Below are positions 1 to 8,353 of a DNA stretch of 35,688 bases, piece by piece. Under the pieces are notes generated by a model that made no database searches, had not been told where the DNA came from, and saw only the letters and a program-made list of their open reading frames with translations. Positions within the stretch are counted from its first letter, which is position 1. Each line of letters begins with the position of its first letter. Origin of the DNA: Flavobacteriales bacterium UBA1958 (lineage in GTDB: Bacteria > Bacteroidota > Bacteroidia > Flavobacteriales_D > Sanyastnellaceae); the NCBI GenBank assembly GCA_002336675.1, contig DDEI01000007.1:17212-52899 (forward strand), in the 5' to 3' direction. The translations under genes were made by a program, and so were the position numbers.

Positions 1-14
1 TAAACTCATAAACT

Positions 15-1328
15 CTACTCCACTAAAGAAATTCGCACCTTCTTTTTCTTCAATCTAGAATTATTCAGCGTCTCAATCAGGATGAAAGCTTTGTGAGCTG
101 GCACCGCTACAAAAGAGCTTTCTTGTTTGAGCTCTATAATTCCCAGTTCGTCTTTTTTAAGTCCACCTTGCTTGAAAAACAGCCCTGCTATGTCGCCCTT
201 AGAGATTTTGTCTTTTCTGCCCCCAGAAATATGAAGTGTTTCCCATTTGCTTTTTACAATTTCAGTAGTTGAGTCTATTTTTAGTTCCTGATAATCGGTA
301 ATGAAATCTGGCAATTCCTCGTTCTCCCATTTGATAATGATTGCTCTGCCGTTTCTGTTCATTCTAGCCGTACGGCCATTTCTGTGAGTGAACTCATCAG
401 CTTTTTCAGGAATCTCAAAGTGGATAATATAATCCAGCTCAGGGACATCTATTCCCCTAGCGGCTAGGTCAGAAGACACTAATATTCTCTCCGTTCCATT
501 ACGAAATTTCATCAGTGATCTCTCTCTGTCTATTTGTTCTAAACCACCATAAAAAATGGTGTGTCCAATGTTCTTTCGTTGTAAGTCATCACTAACCTCC
601 AGGATAGTATCTTTTAAGTTACAAAAAACGATACCGTTTTTATCTCCCAAATACCCCAAAATTCGCTCCAGCATAATGAGCTTATTCTTCGAGTGAGAAA
701 CGACCACTTCCACTTTTAAGCGAGCCACACCCTCAGATAGGTAATCCAGTTTTACCGGATTTTTTATTCTCGTAAAAGCAGGAATCCCTACCTTTTGAGT
801 AGCAGAAGTAAGCACCTTCTTTTTAAGCATAGGCAGCGCATCCATAATTTCGCGCATCTCATTTTCGAATCCCGTCTCTAAAGATTTATCGAACTCATCT
901 AGGATGAGTGTGTGTACATTTTTAGTGTAAATATTTTCTCTTCTAATATGGTCAGCTACTCTTCCAGGAGTTCCTATGAGTAGCGCAGGAGAGTGCTTTA
1001 GTTCAGCTTTGTCCTTAGAGCCAGAACGTCCACCATAAACAGCATTTATCTTGTATCCGCTGCCTATTTCTCTAGCCACTTGCTCTATCTGCATAGCCAG
1101 TTCTCTAGAAGGAACCAGTATCATGGCTTGTAGCTCATTATCAGTTCTATCTAAATCCTCTAGAAGAGGAAGTAAAAAAGCCAGAGTTTTCCCTGTTCCC
1201 GTAGGAGAGAGGATAATGGTTTCAGGATTATCAAGAATGACCTCATAGGCCTCTTTTTGCATGGCATTCAGTTCTCTAATTCCGAGTTTTTTAAGAATGG
1301 TATCTAGATTTTTTATTGGAGCAGACAT
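15..1328 (-). CDS. DEAD-box RNA helicase, DbpA-like
   Basis: ATP-dependent RNA helicase, 437 aa, cytoplasmic. The full motif set is visible: Q motif around residue 24, motif I SPTGTGKT (41-48), PSREL (73-77), TPGR (120-123), motif II as DEFD rather than DEAD (144-147), SAT (175-177), DLAARGID (287-294) and HRNGRTAR (315-322). The last 70 residues, from about RKDKISKGDIAGLF, match the RRM-like RNA-binding domain of DbpA, which in E. coli targets 23S rRNA hairpin 92. A role in large-subunit assembly is therefore inferred. The start is the ATG at 1328, because the next Met lies inside the Q motif. A TAnnTTTG box sits only 5 nt upstream. The gene lies downstream of the TonB receptor, 81 bp away on the same strand, but probably has its own promoter. 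Confidence 0.93.
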   Translation of the reverse strand: MSAPIKNLDTILKKLGIRELNAMQKEAYEVILDNPETIILSPTGTGKTLAFLLPLLEDLDRTDNELQAMILVPSRELAMQIEQVAREIGSGYKINAVYGGRSGSKDKAELKHSPALLIGTPGRVADHIRRENIYTKNVHTLILDEFDKSLETGFENEMREIMDALPMLKKKVLTSATQKVGIPAFTRIKNPVKLDYLSEGVARLKVEVVVSHSKNKLIMLERILGYLGDKNGIVFCNLKDTILEVSDDLQRKNIGHTIFYGGLEQIDRERSLMKFRNGTERILVSSDLAARGIDVPELDYIIHFEIPEKADEFTHRNGRTARMNRNGRAIIIKWENEELPDFITDYQELKIDSTTEIVKSKWETLHISGGRKDKISKGDIAGLFFKQGGLKKDELGIIELKQESSFVAVPAHKAFILIETLNNSRLKKKKVRISLVE

Positions 1329-1333
1329 GGACG

Positions 1334-1341
1334 CAAAGGTA
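1334..1341 (-). promoter_or_regulatory. -7 promoter box of the helicase gene
   Basis: TACCTTTG on the minus strand matches the Bacteroidota -7 consensus TAnnTTTG exactly. Its last base is 5 nt before the ATG, so transcription would begin at or next to the start codon. I see no clear -33 TTTG. Confidence 0.45.
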
Positions 1342-1409
1342 TTTCATTTAACCCCTAAAGATGAATATAGATTGGAACCAATTTCATACTGGTTAATTGA
1401 TGAAACCGT

Positions 1410-3728
1410 TTATTTAGATTTCAATTTAATCCCAAAGAAAATGGTTCTAGGTTGAGAAGGGCCGTACACGAAATTACTGTCTCTGTTTTTACCTATATCA
1501 AACTGATCTTGGTAGGAATTCAAAATATTTTTCACCCCAGTGTAGAGCTCAATTTTAGAATTCATTTTTTTCAATCCGATAGAATACACGAACTTGAAGC
1601 TTACTTCAGAAAAAGAATCTGAACTAATTATTTCATCTACAGTTTGATTCGGAGCACCTGCGAAATGCGGGACCAGCATACTTCCAGTATAGATGTAATT
1701 AAGGTTGGTATTTATTCTTTCAGAAGGTGTAATACTCAGCGTAGCAAAACCATATTCATTAGGTGTTCTCACAAATTCAGTGATTCCATCTAGGCCATCT
1801 ATATAAGACACTTTATCATCAAACTCAGAAGTTTGAACGGTGATCCCAGCTTCTAGTTGCGCTTTTCGGTTATAGTTGGCTCTTAGTTCTAAAATACCTC
1901 CAGTAACGGTAGCTCCCTGACCGTTTTGCTTTATGAATGTTTCACCGAACTCATCTTCTCCAGTAGGATCCAGATAGAACGCTCTGTTTAATCGGGTATA
2001 AAATCCTTCAAGTGTGAACCCTACGATAAACTTGTCTGTAGGCCTATCATAATTCACAGACCCGCTCAAGCTCTGAGATTTCTCAGGAATTAAATCCGGA
2101 GAGAGACTTACTCTAGAAACTCCACCACCAGCAAAAGCGATGTGCAAGTCAGCATCGAATGCTTGGGGCGCTCTAAAACCTGCTCCATAATTCACTCTGA
2201 GCTGCGTATTCTTTTTCAGTTTGTATAAGAGAGAGGCACGAGGACTAAATATAGGCTGGTTCACTAGATTGTGTATATCCATTCTCACGCCAGATAGCAG
2301 AGTGATATTCTTCACTATGTTCCAGTCGCTTTGTAGAAAAGTACCGTAATTTCTAGTCGTTTGATCTATCAAGTAATTGTATGCTGGAATAACATCATTG
2401 ACTTCATCATAGATAAATTCAGTACCTAGAGTGAATACATTCTCTCCAGTTAGAAACTTGTTTATTTTATGATTTAGCTGCACACCGCTATTAACCGTAG
2501 TTACATCAGAAGTTCCATAAGGAGGATTTTCTAAATGCTCTAGTAGCGCTTCATCTTCGTCAGGAATAATTCCTGTGTAGTGATCTCTAATTGTGGATTG
2601 CAATGCTGCGTAAGTGATAAGGCTAGACTTGTTCTTATTGAAATTAATCTGATAATCAGCACTTCCCATCCACACATTGTGAGTTCTTTCTTCCGACTGA
2701 GCTGCTAAGTAAGCAGGTTTTTCGGTGACCATTTCTCCACCGAATCTATACTCGTTTAGGTTGCTCAGACTTACTTCAAGCTTCTGATTGTCGTTCGGCA
2801 AAAAGAACATGTTCACCCCTACAGAGGTGTTTTCTATTAGCGGTATTTCAGAAAAATCATCACCATTATGGTCATAGAACCCCCTATTTCTATTATTTAT
2901 AAAAAGGGAGATACCAGAATTAGAAGACTTAGAAACTAATGTAGCGTTAGCTAGAATTTGGTTATCGCTAGTCTGCTTGTTGATATTCTGGTAGTTGTAA
3001 TTAAACTCGTAGCTGTTCTTTCTTGGAGTTTTGGTAATTACATTTACAGTTCCGCCTATAGCGCTAGAGCCGTATAATGAAGAACCTCCACCGCGCACTA
3101 CTTCTATGCGCTCTATCATATTTACAGGAAGCTGTTCCATACCATAAAGCCCGGTAAGCGGACTGAAAATAGGTCTTCCGTTAATCAATATTTGTGAATA
3201 TCCACCCGCGAGCCCATTCATTCTTAACTGAGTGTAGTTACAGGTTTGACAGTCGTTTTCTACCCTAAGTCCCGGTTGAAACCTAAGTCCCTCAGATAGG
3301 TTACACGCCTGTACATTATCGAGCGTTTTACTGCTCAGTACATTGACTATCACCGGTGAGTCCGTTTGTCTTTTATACGTCTTAGTTCCAGAGATAACTA
3401 TTTCATCTAAATCCATAGTTTGTTCAGTAAGGAAGAACTCGAGATGTAGATTTGGAGAGTCGCTGTTCAGTGTGATTTCCTGAGAAACTACTTCATAGCC
3501 TATGTAGCTAGCGATGATTTTATAGGTCCCATAAGGAATGTCATGGAGATGCACTCTACCACTAGAGTTAGTTACAGCATTAGCGCCTATCGTATCTATG
3601 CTCAGCGTAGCAAAGGAAATAGGTTGGGATTCCTTTTTCACTATGGCATGGATATCACCCATTTGACAGAAAGCTATAGGTGAAATTAAGATGAAAGTAA
3701 AGAAAAGTATATTTTTTAGGGAAATCAT
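1410..3728 (-). CDS. TonB-dependent outer-membrane receptor
   Basis: Outer-membrane active transporter of 772 aa. A signal peptide covers residues 1-21 (cleavage near AFCQ). A carboxypeptidase-regulatory-like beta-sandwich follows at about 24-105, as is usual in Bacteroidota receptors. The plug is at about 118-235 and contains LINGRPIFSP and VVRGGGSSLYGSSAIGG. The rest is a 22-strand-type barrel ending in FFGIKLKSK. Two plug cysteines, Cys160 and Cys163 (DCQTC), could form a disulfide. The family resembles CirA/BtuB-type receptors (COG4771); the ligand cannot be read from sequence. The promoter is overlapped by a perfect palindrome of DtxR/MntR type (3758-3779), so iron or manganese repression, and metal-chelate uptake, is a reasonable inference. 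No SusD partner is adjacent, which argues against a glycan-uptake pair. Confidence 0.93.
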   Translation of the reverse strand: MISLKNILFFTFILISPIAFCQMGDIHAIVKKESQPISFATLSIDTIGANAVTNSSGRVHLHDIPYGTYKIIASYIGYEVVSQEITLNSDSPNLHLEFFLTEQTMDLDEIVISGTKTYKRQTDSPVIVNVLSSKTLDNVQACNLSEGLRFQPGLRVENDCQTCNYTQLRMNGLAGGYSQILINGRPIFSPLTGLYGMEQLPVNMIERIEVVRGGGSSLYGSSAIGGTVNVITKTPRKNSYEFNYNYQNINKQTSDNQILANATLVSKSSNSGISLFINNRNRGFYDHNGDDFSEIPLIENTSVGVNMFFLPNDNQKLEVSLSNLNEYRFGGEMVTEKPAYLAAQSEERTHNVWMGSADYQINFNKNKSSLITYAALQSTIRDHYTGIIPDEDEALLEHLENPPYGTSDVTTVNSGVQLNHKINKFLTGENVFTLGTEFIYDEVNDVIPAYNYLIDQTTRNYGTFLQSDWNIVKNITLLSGVRMDIHNLVNQPIFSPRASLLYKLKKNTQLRVNYGAGFRAPQAFDADLHIAFAGGGVSRVSLSPDLIPEKSQSLSGSVNYDRPTDKFIVGFTLEGFYTRLNRAFYLDPTGEDEFGETFIKQNGQGATVTGGILELRANYNRKAQLEAGITVQTSEFDDKVSYIDGLDGITEFVRTPNEYGFATLSITPSERINTNLNYIYTGSMLVPHFAGAPNQTVDEIISSDSFSEVSFKFVYSIGLKKMNSKIELYTGVKNILNSYQDQFDIGKNRDSNFVYGPSQPRTIFFGIKLKSK

Positions 3729-3747
3729 TTATTATTATTTAGGAATG

Positions 3748-3755
3748 CAAATATA
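3748..3755 (-). promoter_or_regulatory. -7 promoter box of the TonB receptor gene
   Basis: TATATTTG on the minus strand fits TAnnTTTG. The ATG follows 19 nt later, giving a short leader. The palindrome at 3758-3779 fills the space between this box and the expected -33 region. Confidence 0.55.
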
Positions 3756-3757
3756 TA

Positions 3758-3779
3758 ATTTTTAGGTGCACCTAAAAAT
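3758..3779. promoter_or_regulatory. Perfect 22-bp palindrome, putative DtxR/MntR-type operator
   Basis: Both half-sites read ATTTTTAGGTG from the outside in, with no mismatch over 22 bp. The AGGT/ACCT arms flanked by T and A runs resemble sites of the DtxR/IdeR/MntR family of Fe/Mn-dependent repressors. It lies 2 bp upstream of the receptor -7 box, a repressing position. It also lies about 25 bp upstream of a possible plus-strand promoter toward the FtsE-like gene. No such regulator gene is in the window. Confidence 0.6.
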
Positions 3780-3803
3780 GGAATGGCATTAAATTATCTC
3801 TTT

Positions 3804-3811
3804 TAATTTTG
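3804..3811 (+). promoter_or_regulatory. Possible -7 box for the FtsE-like/glycosyltransferase pair
   Basis: TAATTTTG fits TAnnTTTG but lies 112 nt before the ATG at 3924 and lacks a visible -33 TTTG. Such a long leader is unusual beside the other promoters here. Confidence 0.25.
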
Positions 3812-3923
3812 AGCGTTTATTTCGTCTATTAATATTTCACCATTTCATTCTTAACTAATTCTTCATGCACAAGATTAAGTAGCGCCTCATTGTTCTAGAT
3901 TACACATACTAAATCACACCTCC

Positions 3924-4637
3924 ATGAGTGAACCAGAAAACATTGTAGAAATTAAGCACGCCACGATAGCACAGGCGGATAACATCATCCTGTCTGGAGT
4001 AAACCTAGAGATTAAGGAAGGGGAGTTTATTTATCTGATAGGTAGAACTGGCTCGGGTAAGTCCAGTTTAATGAAAACGCTTTATGGGGAGATAAAGCTA
4101 AAATCTGGAGAGGGAAGTGTTTGTGGATATGATTTGGTAAAGATGAAGAGGAAACAAGTTCCCTTTTTAAGAAGAAAAATAGGGATTGTCTTTCAGGATT
4201 TCGAGTTACTGATGGATAGGACAGTAGAGGATAATTTATTCTTTGTAATGAAAGCTACGGGCTGGAGGGACAAGAAGAAGATGGAGGTGAGAAAAGACGA
4301 GGTCTTGGATGATGTCGGTTTAAAAACCAAAGGATTCAAGATGCCTCATGAGCTTTCTGGTGGAGAGCGGCAGAGAGTATCTATAGCCAGGGCGCTAATT
4401 AATGAGCCTGAGTTGATTTTGGCTGATGAGCCCACAGGAAATTTAGACCCGAAGACTACAGAAGATATTTTAAGCTTATTGCACGGCATAAGCCAGCAGG
4501 GAATTCCAGTAGTAATGGCCACACATGATTATATCTATATGAAGAAATTCTCTTCACGGGTGCTTATATGCGAAAACGGAAAGTTGGTTTCTCAGTCTGA
4601 AGTAGACGATATTATTCAATTTACTGAATTAGGTTAG
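3924..4637 (+). CDS. FtsE-like ABC transporter ATPase
   Basis: ABC ATPase of 237 aa with a complete nucleotide-binding site: Walker A GRTGSGKS (40-47), Q-loop Gln91, signature LSGGERQ (144-150), Walker B LILADEP (164-170) and H-loop His201. Length and the run RRKIGIVFQDFELL are typical of FtsE, the cytoplasmic partner of FtsX that controls peptidoglycan hydrolases at the division site. LolD/MacB-type ATPases are the alternative. No FtsX-like permease is adjacent. The next gene, a glycosyltransferase, starts 2 bp after the stop, so the two are almost certainly co-transcribed. Confidence 0.88.
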   Translation: MSEPENIVEIKHATIAQADNIILSGVNLEIKEGEFIYLIGRTGSGKSSLMKTLYGEIKLKSGEGSVCGYDLVKMKRKQVPFLRRKIGIVFQDFELLMDRTVEDNLFFVMKATGWRDKKKMEVRKDEVLDDVGLKTKGFKMPHELSGGERQRVSIARALINEPELILADEPTGNLDPKTTEDILSLLHGISQQGIPVVMATHDYIYMKKFSSRVLICENGKLVSQSEVDDIIQFTELG

Positions 4638-4639
4638 TC

Positions 4640-5515
4640 ATGCTTAGTGTCCTCATTCCAGTATATGAATATGACGTTTGCTTGATGGTAAAGGAAGTTC
4701 ATCGTCAGGCTTCATCGCTGGGCATTGATTTTGAAATCATCTGCTTAAATGATGCATCTTTTAGTCGAAATCCTGCCACAGAACTTTCTAATTTTAAATG
4801 GATAGAGAATAAAACTAATTTAGGGAGAGCAAAGAGCAGGAATAAGCTAGTAAGCGTTGCAATGCATAAAAACCTTTTATTCTTAGATGCAGATATGCAG
4901 CTCACTAACCCTGATTTTATAAAGAATTACGTTACTCATCTTGATTCTTCTCTGGTTATTTGTGGAGGCATAATTTATCAGAAGAAACCTCCGAGGACCG
5001 GCTTAAGGCTAAGATGGAATTACGGAAACACCTATGAGTCTGGAACTGTTTTAGAGAGGGCAAAAGAACCTTACGGGTCTTTTATGACAGGTAACTTCTT
5101 GGCTACTAAAGAAGTTTTGGAGAACCATCCGTTTGATGATACTATTATTATTTATGGGCATGAGGATACGCTATTCGGCAAGGCGTTATTGGATGGTGGT
5201 ATTTCTATTTTGCACATAGAAAATACGGCACTTCATGCAGGGCTAGAAGAAAATAGCGTGTTCATAGAGAAAACCAAGGAGGGTCTGAAAAGTTTACTTG
5301 AGATGTATACAGAGAAGAAAATTACTCGTGATTATTCGTTCATAATTAGAACTTTTGAGTTTCTTAAAAAGTCTAGAGTAACTGGTTTAATAATCTTCTC
5401 TATTTCCCTGGGAGAAAAATTATTTTACCCGAATATATTGGCTCAAGGAAAGCATATATGGTTCTTCCAGCTATTAAAATTAAAATGGTTTGTAGAGCTA
5501 GCTAGGAGGTCTTAG
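4640..5515 (+). CDS. Family 2 glycosyltransferase (GT-A fold)
   Basis: Transfers a sugar from a nucleotide-sugar donor; the acceptor is unknown. The 291-aa protein opens with the GT2 strand MLSVLIPVYEYD and has the metal-binding DAD (83-85). A later YGHEDTLFG (172-180) resembles the Glu-Asp acceptor-side motif of GalNAc/galactosyltransferase-like GT2 enzymes. There is no signal peptide or clear membrane helix, so it is cytoplasmic or peripheral. It follows the FtsE-like gene by 2 bp. The pairing suggests a cell-envelope polymer, but this is inference. Its 3' end overlaps the converging exonuclease gene by 14 bp. Confidence 0.88.
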   Translation: MLSVLIPVYEYDVCLMVKEVHRQASSLGIDFEIICLNDASFSRNPATELSNFKWIENKTNLGRAKSRNKLVSVAMHKNLLFLDADMQLTNPDFIKNYVTHLDSSLVICGGIIYQKKPPRTGLRLRWNYGNTYESGTVLERAKEPYGSFMTGNFLATKEVLENHPFDDTIIIYGHEDTLFGKALLDGGISILHIENTALHAGLEENSVFIEKTKEGLKSLLEMYTEKKITRDYSFIIRTFEFLKKSRVTGLIIFSISLGEKLFYPNILAQGKHIWFFQLLKLKWFVELARRS

Positions 5516-6341
5516 CAGCTTTCCACTTGTCATGCTCTTCGGTAAGTTTCTTTTTGGTGTATAGAGCGAAATCTCCATTCATCATCCAAGCGTAATATCC
5601 TCTTTCTTTTTCGAAGATAGCAGTTAGTTTATCTCCTTTGAATTTCCCGAAATTAAGACATACATCACCATCGGCATCGTAGACTAGCCTTCCTGCAAAA
5701 TCTGCAACTTTATGCCTCTGACTGGTGTTGTGTAAAACCTCCATATCATTTTGTACAGGCTTTATGAATTCCCCTTTATCGTTCAATACTTCTACATCTT
5801 TGTAGCGCTCTATTTGCGCCTTAAGAATTTCATAAGTAGCTAAAGTATCTGGAAGAGCTTCGTGGGCATCTGGTAGTTCTTTTCCGCAGTAGAATTTATA
5901 TCCAGCACCAAGTGTTCTCTTTTCCATCATATGAAAAATTACTTGAACATCTAGGACATTTCTATCTTCCATGTTAAAGTCCACACCGACTCGCATGAAC
6001 TCTTCTGCTAGAAGTGGAATATCGAATTTATTGGAATTAAATCCTGCTAAATCACAGTCATGAAGAAATTTGAATAACCCTTTCGCTATTTGTCTAAAAG
6101 TTGGTTGGTCAGCTACATGTTCATCGAATATGCCATGAATAGCACTTGTCTCAGCTGGAATAGGTATTTCGGGGTTCACTAAAAATCTCTGTTGGTCTCC
6201 ACCTTTCTCAGGTCTGGTGATGATAGTGCCATCGGGCATTACTTTGACGCAGGCTATTTCTACTATTCGGTCTTTAGATACGTTTATACCAGTGGTTTCT
6301 AGATCGAAAAATACGAGGGGTTTTTTGAGATTTAATTGCAT
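5502..6341 (-). CDS. DEDDh 3'-5' exonuclease with C-terminal DUF3820-like domain
   Basis: Predicted 3'-5' exonuclease of the DNA polymerase III epsilon / RNase T superfamily. Numbered from the chosen start (279 aa), the active site has FFDLETTG (Asp13, Glu15), GFNSNKFD (Asp107) and His160 with Asp165 (DAHEALPD). The tail at about 215-269, with LNFGKFKGDKL and a YAWM stretch, looks like the DUF3820 domain found after such exonucleases. The frame is open to an ATG at 6404, but the 21 extra residues look non-conserved and the family starts just before the first strand, so I prefer the ATG at 6341. It is too short to be a full polymerase, so a stand-alone repair or proofreading nuclease is likely. 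Confidence 0.85.
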   Translation of the reverse strand: MQLNLKKPLVFFDLETTGINVSKDRIVEIACVKVMPDGTIITRPEKGGDQQRFLVNPEIPIPAETSAIHGIFDEHVADQPTFRQIAKGLFKFLHDCDLAGFNSNKFDIPLLAEEFMRVGVDFNMEDRNVLDVQVIFHMMEKRTLGAGYKFYCGKELPDAHEALPDTLATYEILKAQIERYKDVEVLNDKGEFIKPVQNDMEVLHNTSQRHKVADFAGRLVYDADGDVCLNFGKFKGDKLTAIFEKERGYYAWMMNGDFALYTKKKLTEEHDKWKAAKTS

Positions 6342-6648
6342 GTTGATAGGTGGAAATGGATTGAGATACGAAACCTTTTTTTTAATTTGTTTAATAAAAG
6401 GCAAATGTTAGACTTCGGATTGGGGATTCGGATAGGTCTGATTCGAAGATAAAAAAGGGCGTATCGGCTTAGGTGATATAGCCCTGTTTATGAAAAAATA
6501 TTATTTAGCGGAGAATTTAATGTTTTGATAACTATCATAAGTGGCTGTATTTTTCTTTGCATCACTTCTTAAGAAGTTCTATTTGTTCTTGAAGTTTTTC
6601 TCTAGATTCATCACAAGGAATTCCTTAAGTTGTTGTTTGGGTTAAATC
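6342..6648. other. Gene-poor 307-bp gap with possible coding remnant
   Basis: No full gene lies here. Positions 6405-6490 show nothing I can name; a 5-bp inverted repeat (6456-6460 with 6481-6485) is too weak to call a terminator. Positions 6501-6624 hold two overlapping minus-strand peptide tails in different frames, described separately. The part next to 6341 is the presumed leader of the exonuclease gene. Confidence 0.5.
6501..6624 (-). pseudogene. Possible frameshifted C-terminal gene remnant
   Basis: Reading minus, one frame gives a charged, helix-like tail ending CDESREKLQEQIELLKK and a stop at 6562-6564. The overlapping frame gives SDAKKNTATYDSYQNIKFSAK-like sequence (20 residues after the first Ser) ending in a stop at 6501-6503. 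Joined by a one-base shift near 6565 they would make one plausible C-terminus. No upstream reading frame continues past about 6624. It lies directly downstream of the PD40 gene, whose family often carries a further domain. I cannot name a parent family, and chance is possible. Confidence 0.2.
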
Positions 6649-8277
6649 TTATTTGGAAAGTTGGACAGGAAGAAGGAATATTTCTCTATCAATAGTTTGA
6701 TAACCTGACTCACATGTTACGTCGATAGACTCTTCTTCTACTAATTCGTCATTCACGAAGTATCCTATTTCATAAGTTTCACATGTTGGAAGAATAGCTA
6801 TATAACTACCATCTCTTTGTCTAACTCTATATTCAGTTCGTTCTCCAGTATTTTTATTAGTCGCGACTACCAAACAATTATCAGGTATTTTTTCTCCTTC
6901 TGCTGGATATATATAACCTTTCAGAACAGATAAGTCAGAATCTATTTTAGATTCGGGCAAGTCTATTGAGTAGATGTCTTTAAGGCCTAACCCGCCTTTT
7001 TTTCCAGAGGAGTAATAAGCTCGCTTATTGTCAGCAGTTGGATAAAAGTACACGTCTGCATCTGTCGTGTTTATGGGGTATCCCATGTTCTGAGGTTTAG
7101 ACCACGCTCCGTCATCTCCTAAGGAGGAGGAGAAGATATCGAAATCTCCCATACTGGTATGACCGTTAGAAGAAAAGTAAAGTGTTTTTCCATCTGCTGA
7201 AAGGAAAACAGCATCTTCATCATAAGGCGTGTTTAATTCCGGCCCCACGTTTAGCGCTTTACTCCATTTATTGTTAGGTAATTTCACACATCTATAAATA
7301 TCTCTTCCACCATACCCGTTCTCTCTATCGGAGATAAAAAACAATGTCTTCTCATCACTAGAAACAGTGATGTGTGTTTCCCAGGCTGGTGAATTAATGT
7401 CAGAACCCATAGGCTCTGGAGTAGTCCAGATTTCCCCCACAAGTTGACTTTTGTAAATGTCGCCATTTCCACCTTGATCAAAATAGATGTAAAGCGTTTG
7501 GGCATCTGGTGAAACACTAATAGAAGCGGCATGCTCATCCGTATTAATGTTTAGAAGTTCCGGACTCTGCCATTCGTTGTCCTGATCTCTGTAACTCACG
7601 TAGATGTCTTCTTTGTTCTCGCCAGTGTCATCATCCGTAATTCTAATATTTGTACTATCCACTCTAATTCTTCTAGAAGTGAAGAATAGTGTTTTCTCAT
7701 TAAGCGAAATTACAGGTGAGTAGTCATTATAGCTACTATTAATAGTGCTATCAGCATTTGATATGCTGTATTTTTGTGGGTTAGCCACTTGATAAATAGC
7801 TTCATCACACATCTCTATCTGCCTCTCAGCTAAGGAAACTAATCTATGCTTACTCGGGATTTCTGCTATTAACTGATTATAATTGATTATTGCCCTCTCC
7901 ATTTGATAATCTAAATGAAGAGCTCGAGATAAAAAGTACCTAGAATCTATTGGCGCTTTTTTCTCGCTTGGATCATATGGGTCATAATTTTCAGATACTC
8001 CTGATTCAACGGCTTGCTCTAGATATTTTAGTGATTCTAGTTTTCTGTTTGCCGTTTCTAAAAGACAGTAACCAAGTTTGTAATTCACATTTCCGTTGGA
8101 TGGGTCTTCTAAGACGAGTTGACTCCAAATATCTGAAGCTCTATTCCAAAGCTTTTCTTCCATTAGCTGATTCGCCTCTAAAAATTTATAGTTGAAGTTT
8201 GACCCGGATATTTGAGCATTCACTCCAGATACTAAAAGAGAGAAGAATAAAAGTGCTACTCCTTTTTTCATTGTCAT
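6649..8277 (-). CDS. TPR and PD40 (WD40-like propeller) envelope protein
   Basis: Exported 542-aa protein. The signal peptide is at 1-22 (ends GVNAQ). TPR-like helices at about 30-160 are followed by PD40 beta-propeller repeats at about 175-440, seen as repeated LFFTSRR, LFFISDRENGYGGRDIY, LYFSSNGHTSMGDFDIF and AYYSSGKKGGLGLKDIY. A carboxypeptidase-regulatory-like domain fills 454-542. This is the architecture of Bacteroidota OmpA-type envelope proteins, including the T9SS component PorE, but the usual C-terminal OmpA peptidoglycan-binding domain is absent; the protein stops after FLLPVQLSK. It could be a natural short form or a truncated gene. Met1 or Met3 may start translation. The function is presumably structural in the periplasm or outer membrane. 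Confidence 0.85.
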   Translation of the reverse strand: MTMKKGVALLFFSLLVSGVNAQISGSNFNYKFLEANQLMEEKLWNRASDIWSQLVLEDPSNGNVNYKLGYCLLETANRKLESLKYLEQAVESGVSENYDPYDPSEKKAPIDSRYFLSRALHLDYQMERAIINYNQLIAEIPSKHRLVSLAERQIEMCDEAIYQVANPQKYSISNADSTINSSYNDYSPVISLNEKTLFFTSRRIRVDSTNIRITDDDTGENKEDIYVSYRDQDNEWQSPELLNINTDEHAASISVSPDAQTLYIYFDQGGNGDIYKSQLVGEIWTTPEPMGSDINSPAWETHITVSSDEKTLFFISDRENGYGGRDIYRCVKLPNNKWSKALNVGPELNTPYDEDAVFLSADGKTLYFSSNGHTSMGDFDIFSSSLGDDGAWSKPQNMGYPINTTDADVYFYPTADNKRAYYSSGKKGGLGLKDIYSIDLPESKIDSDLSVLKGYIYPAEGEKIPDNCLVVATNKNTGERTEYRVRQRDGSYIAILPTCETYEIGYFVNDELVEEESIDVTCESGYQTIDREIFLLPVQLSK

Positions 8278-8303
8278 TTAATATTAGTGCAGTCTTGAAA
8301 ACA

Positions 8304-8311
8304 TAAAGGTA
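8304..8311 (-). promoter_or_regulatory. Possible -7 box of the PD40 gene
   Basis: TACCTTTA has one mismatch to TAnnTTTG and lies 26 nt before the ATG. The -33 element is not evident. Confidence 0.25.
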
Positions 8312-8353
8312 CTAATTAAGCCTGTTAATCAGTTGATTCGGGATGAATTAGTT

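Noticed and set aside
3924..4637. Treating the ABC ATPase and TonB receptor as one metal-uptake system
   Set aside because: The ATPase looks like FtsE/LolD, not a metal-importer ATPase, and no permease or binding protein is present.
6456..6485. AGGGC...GCCCT as a terminator
   Set aside because: Only 5 bp with a 20-nt loop and no good T-run.
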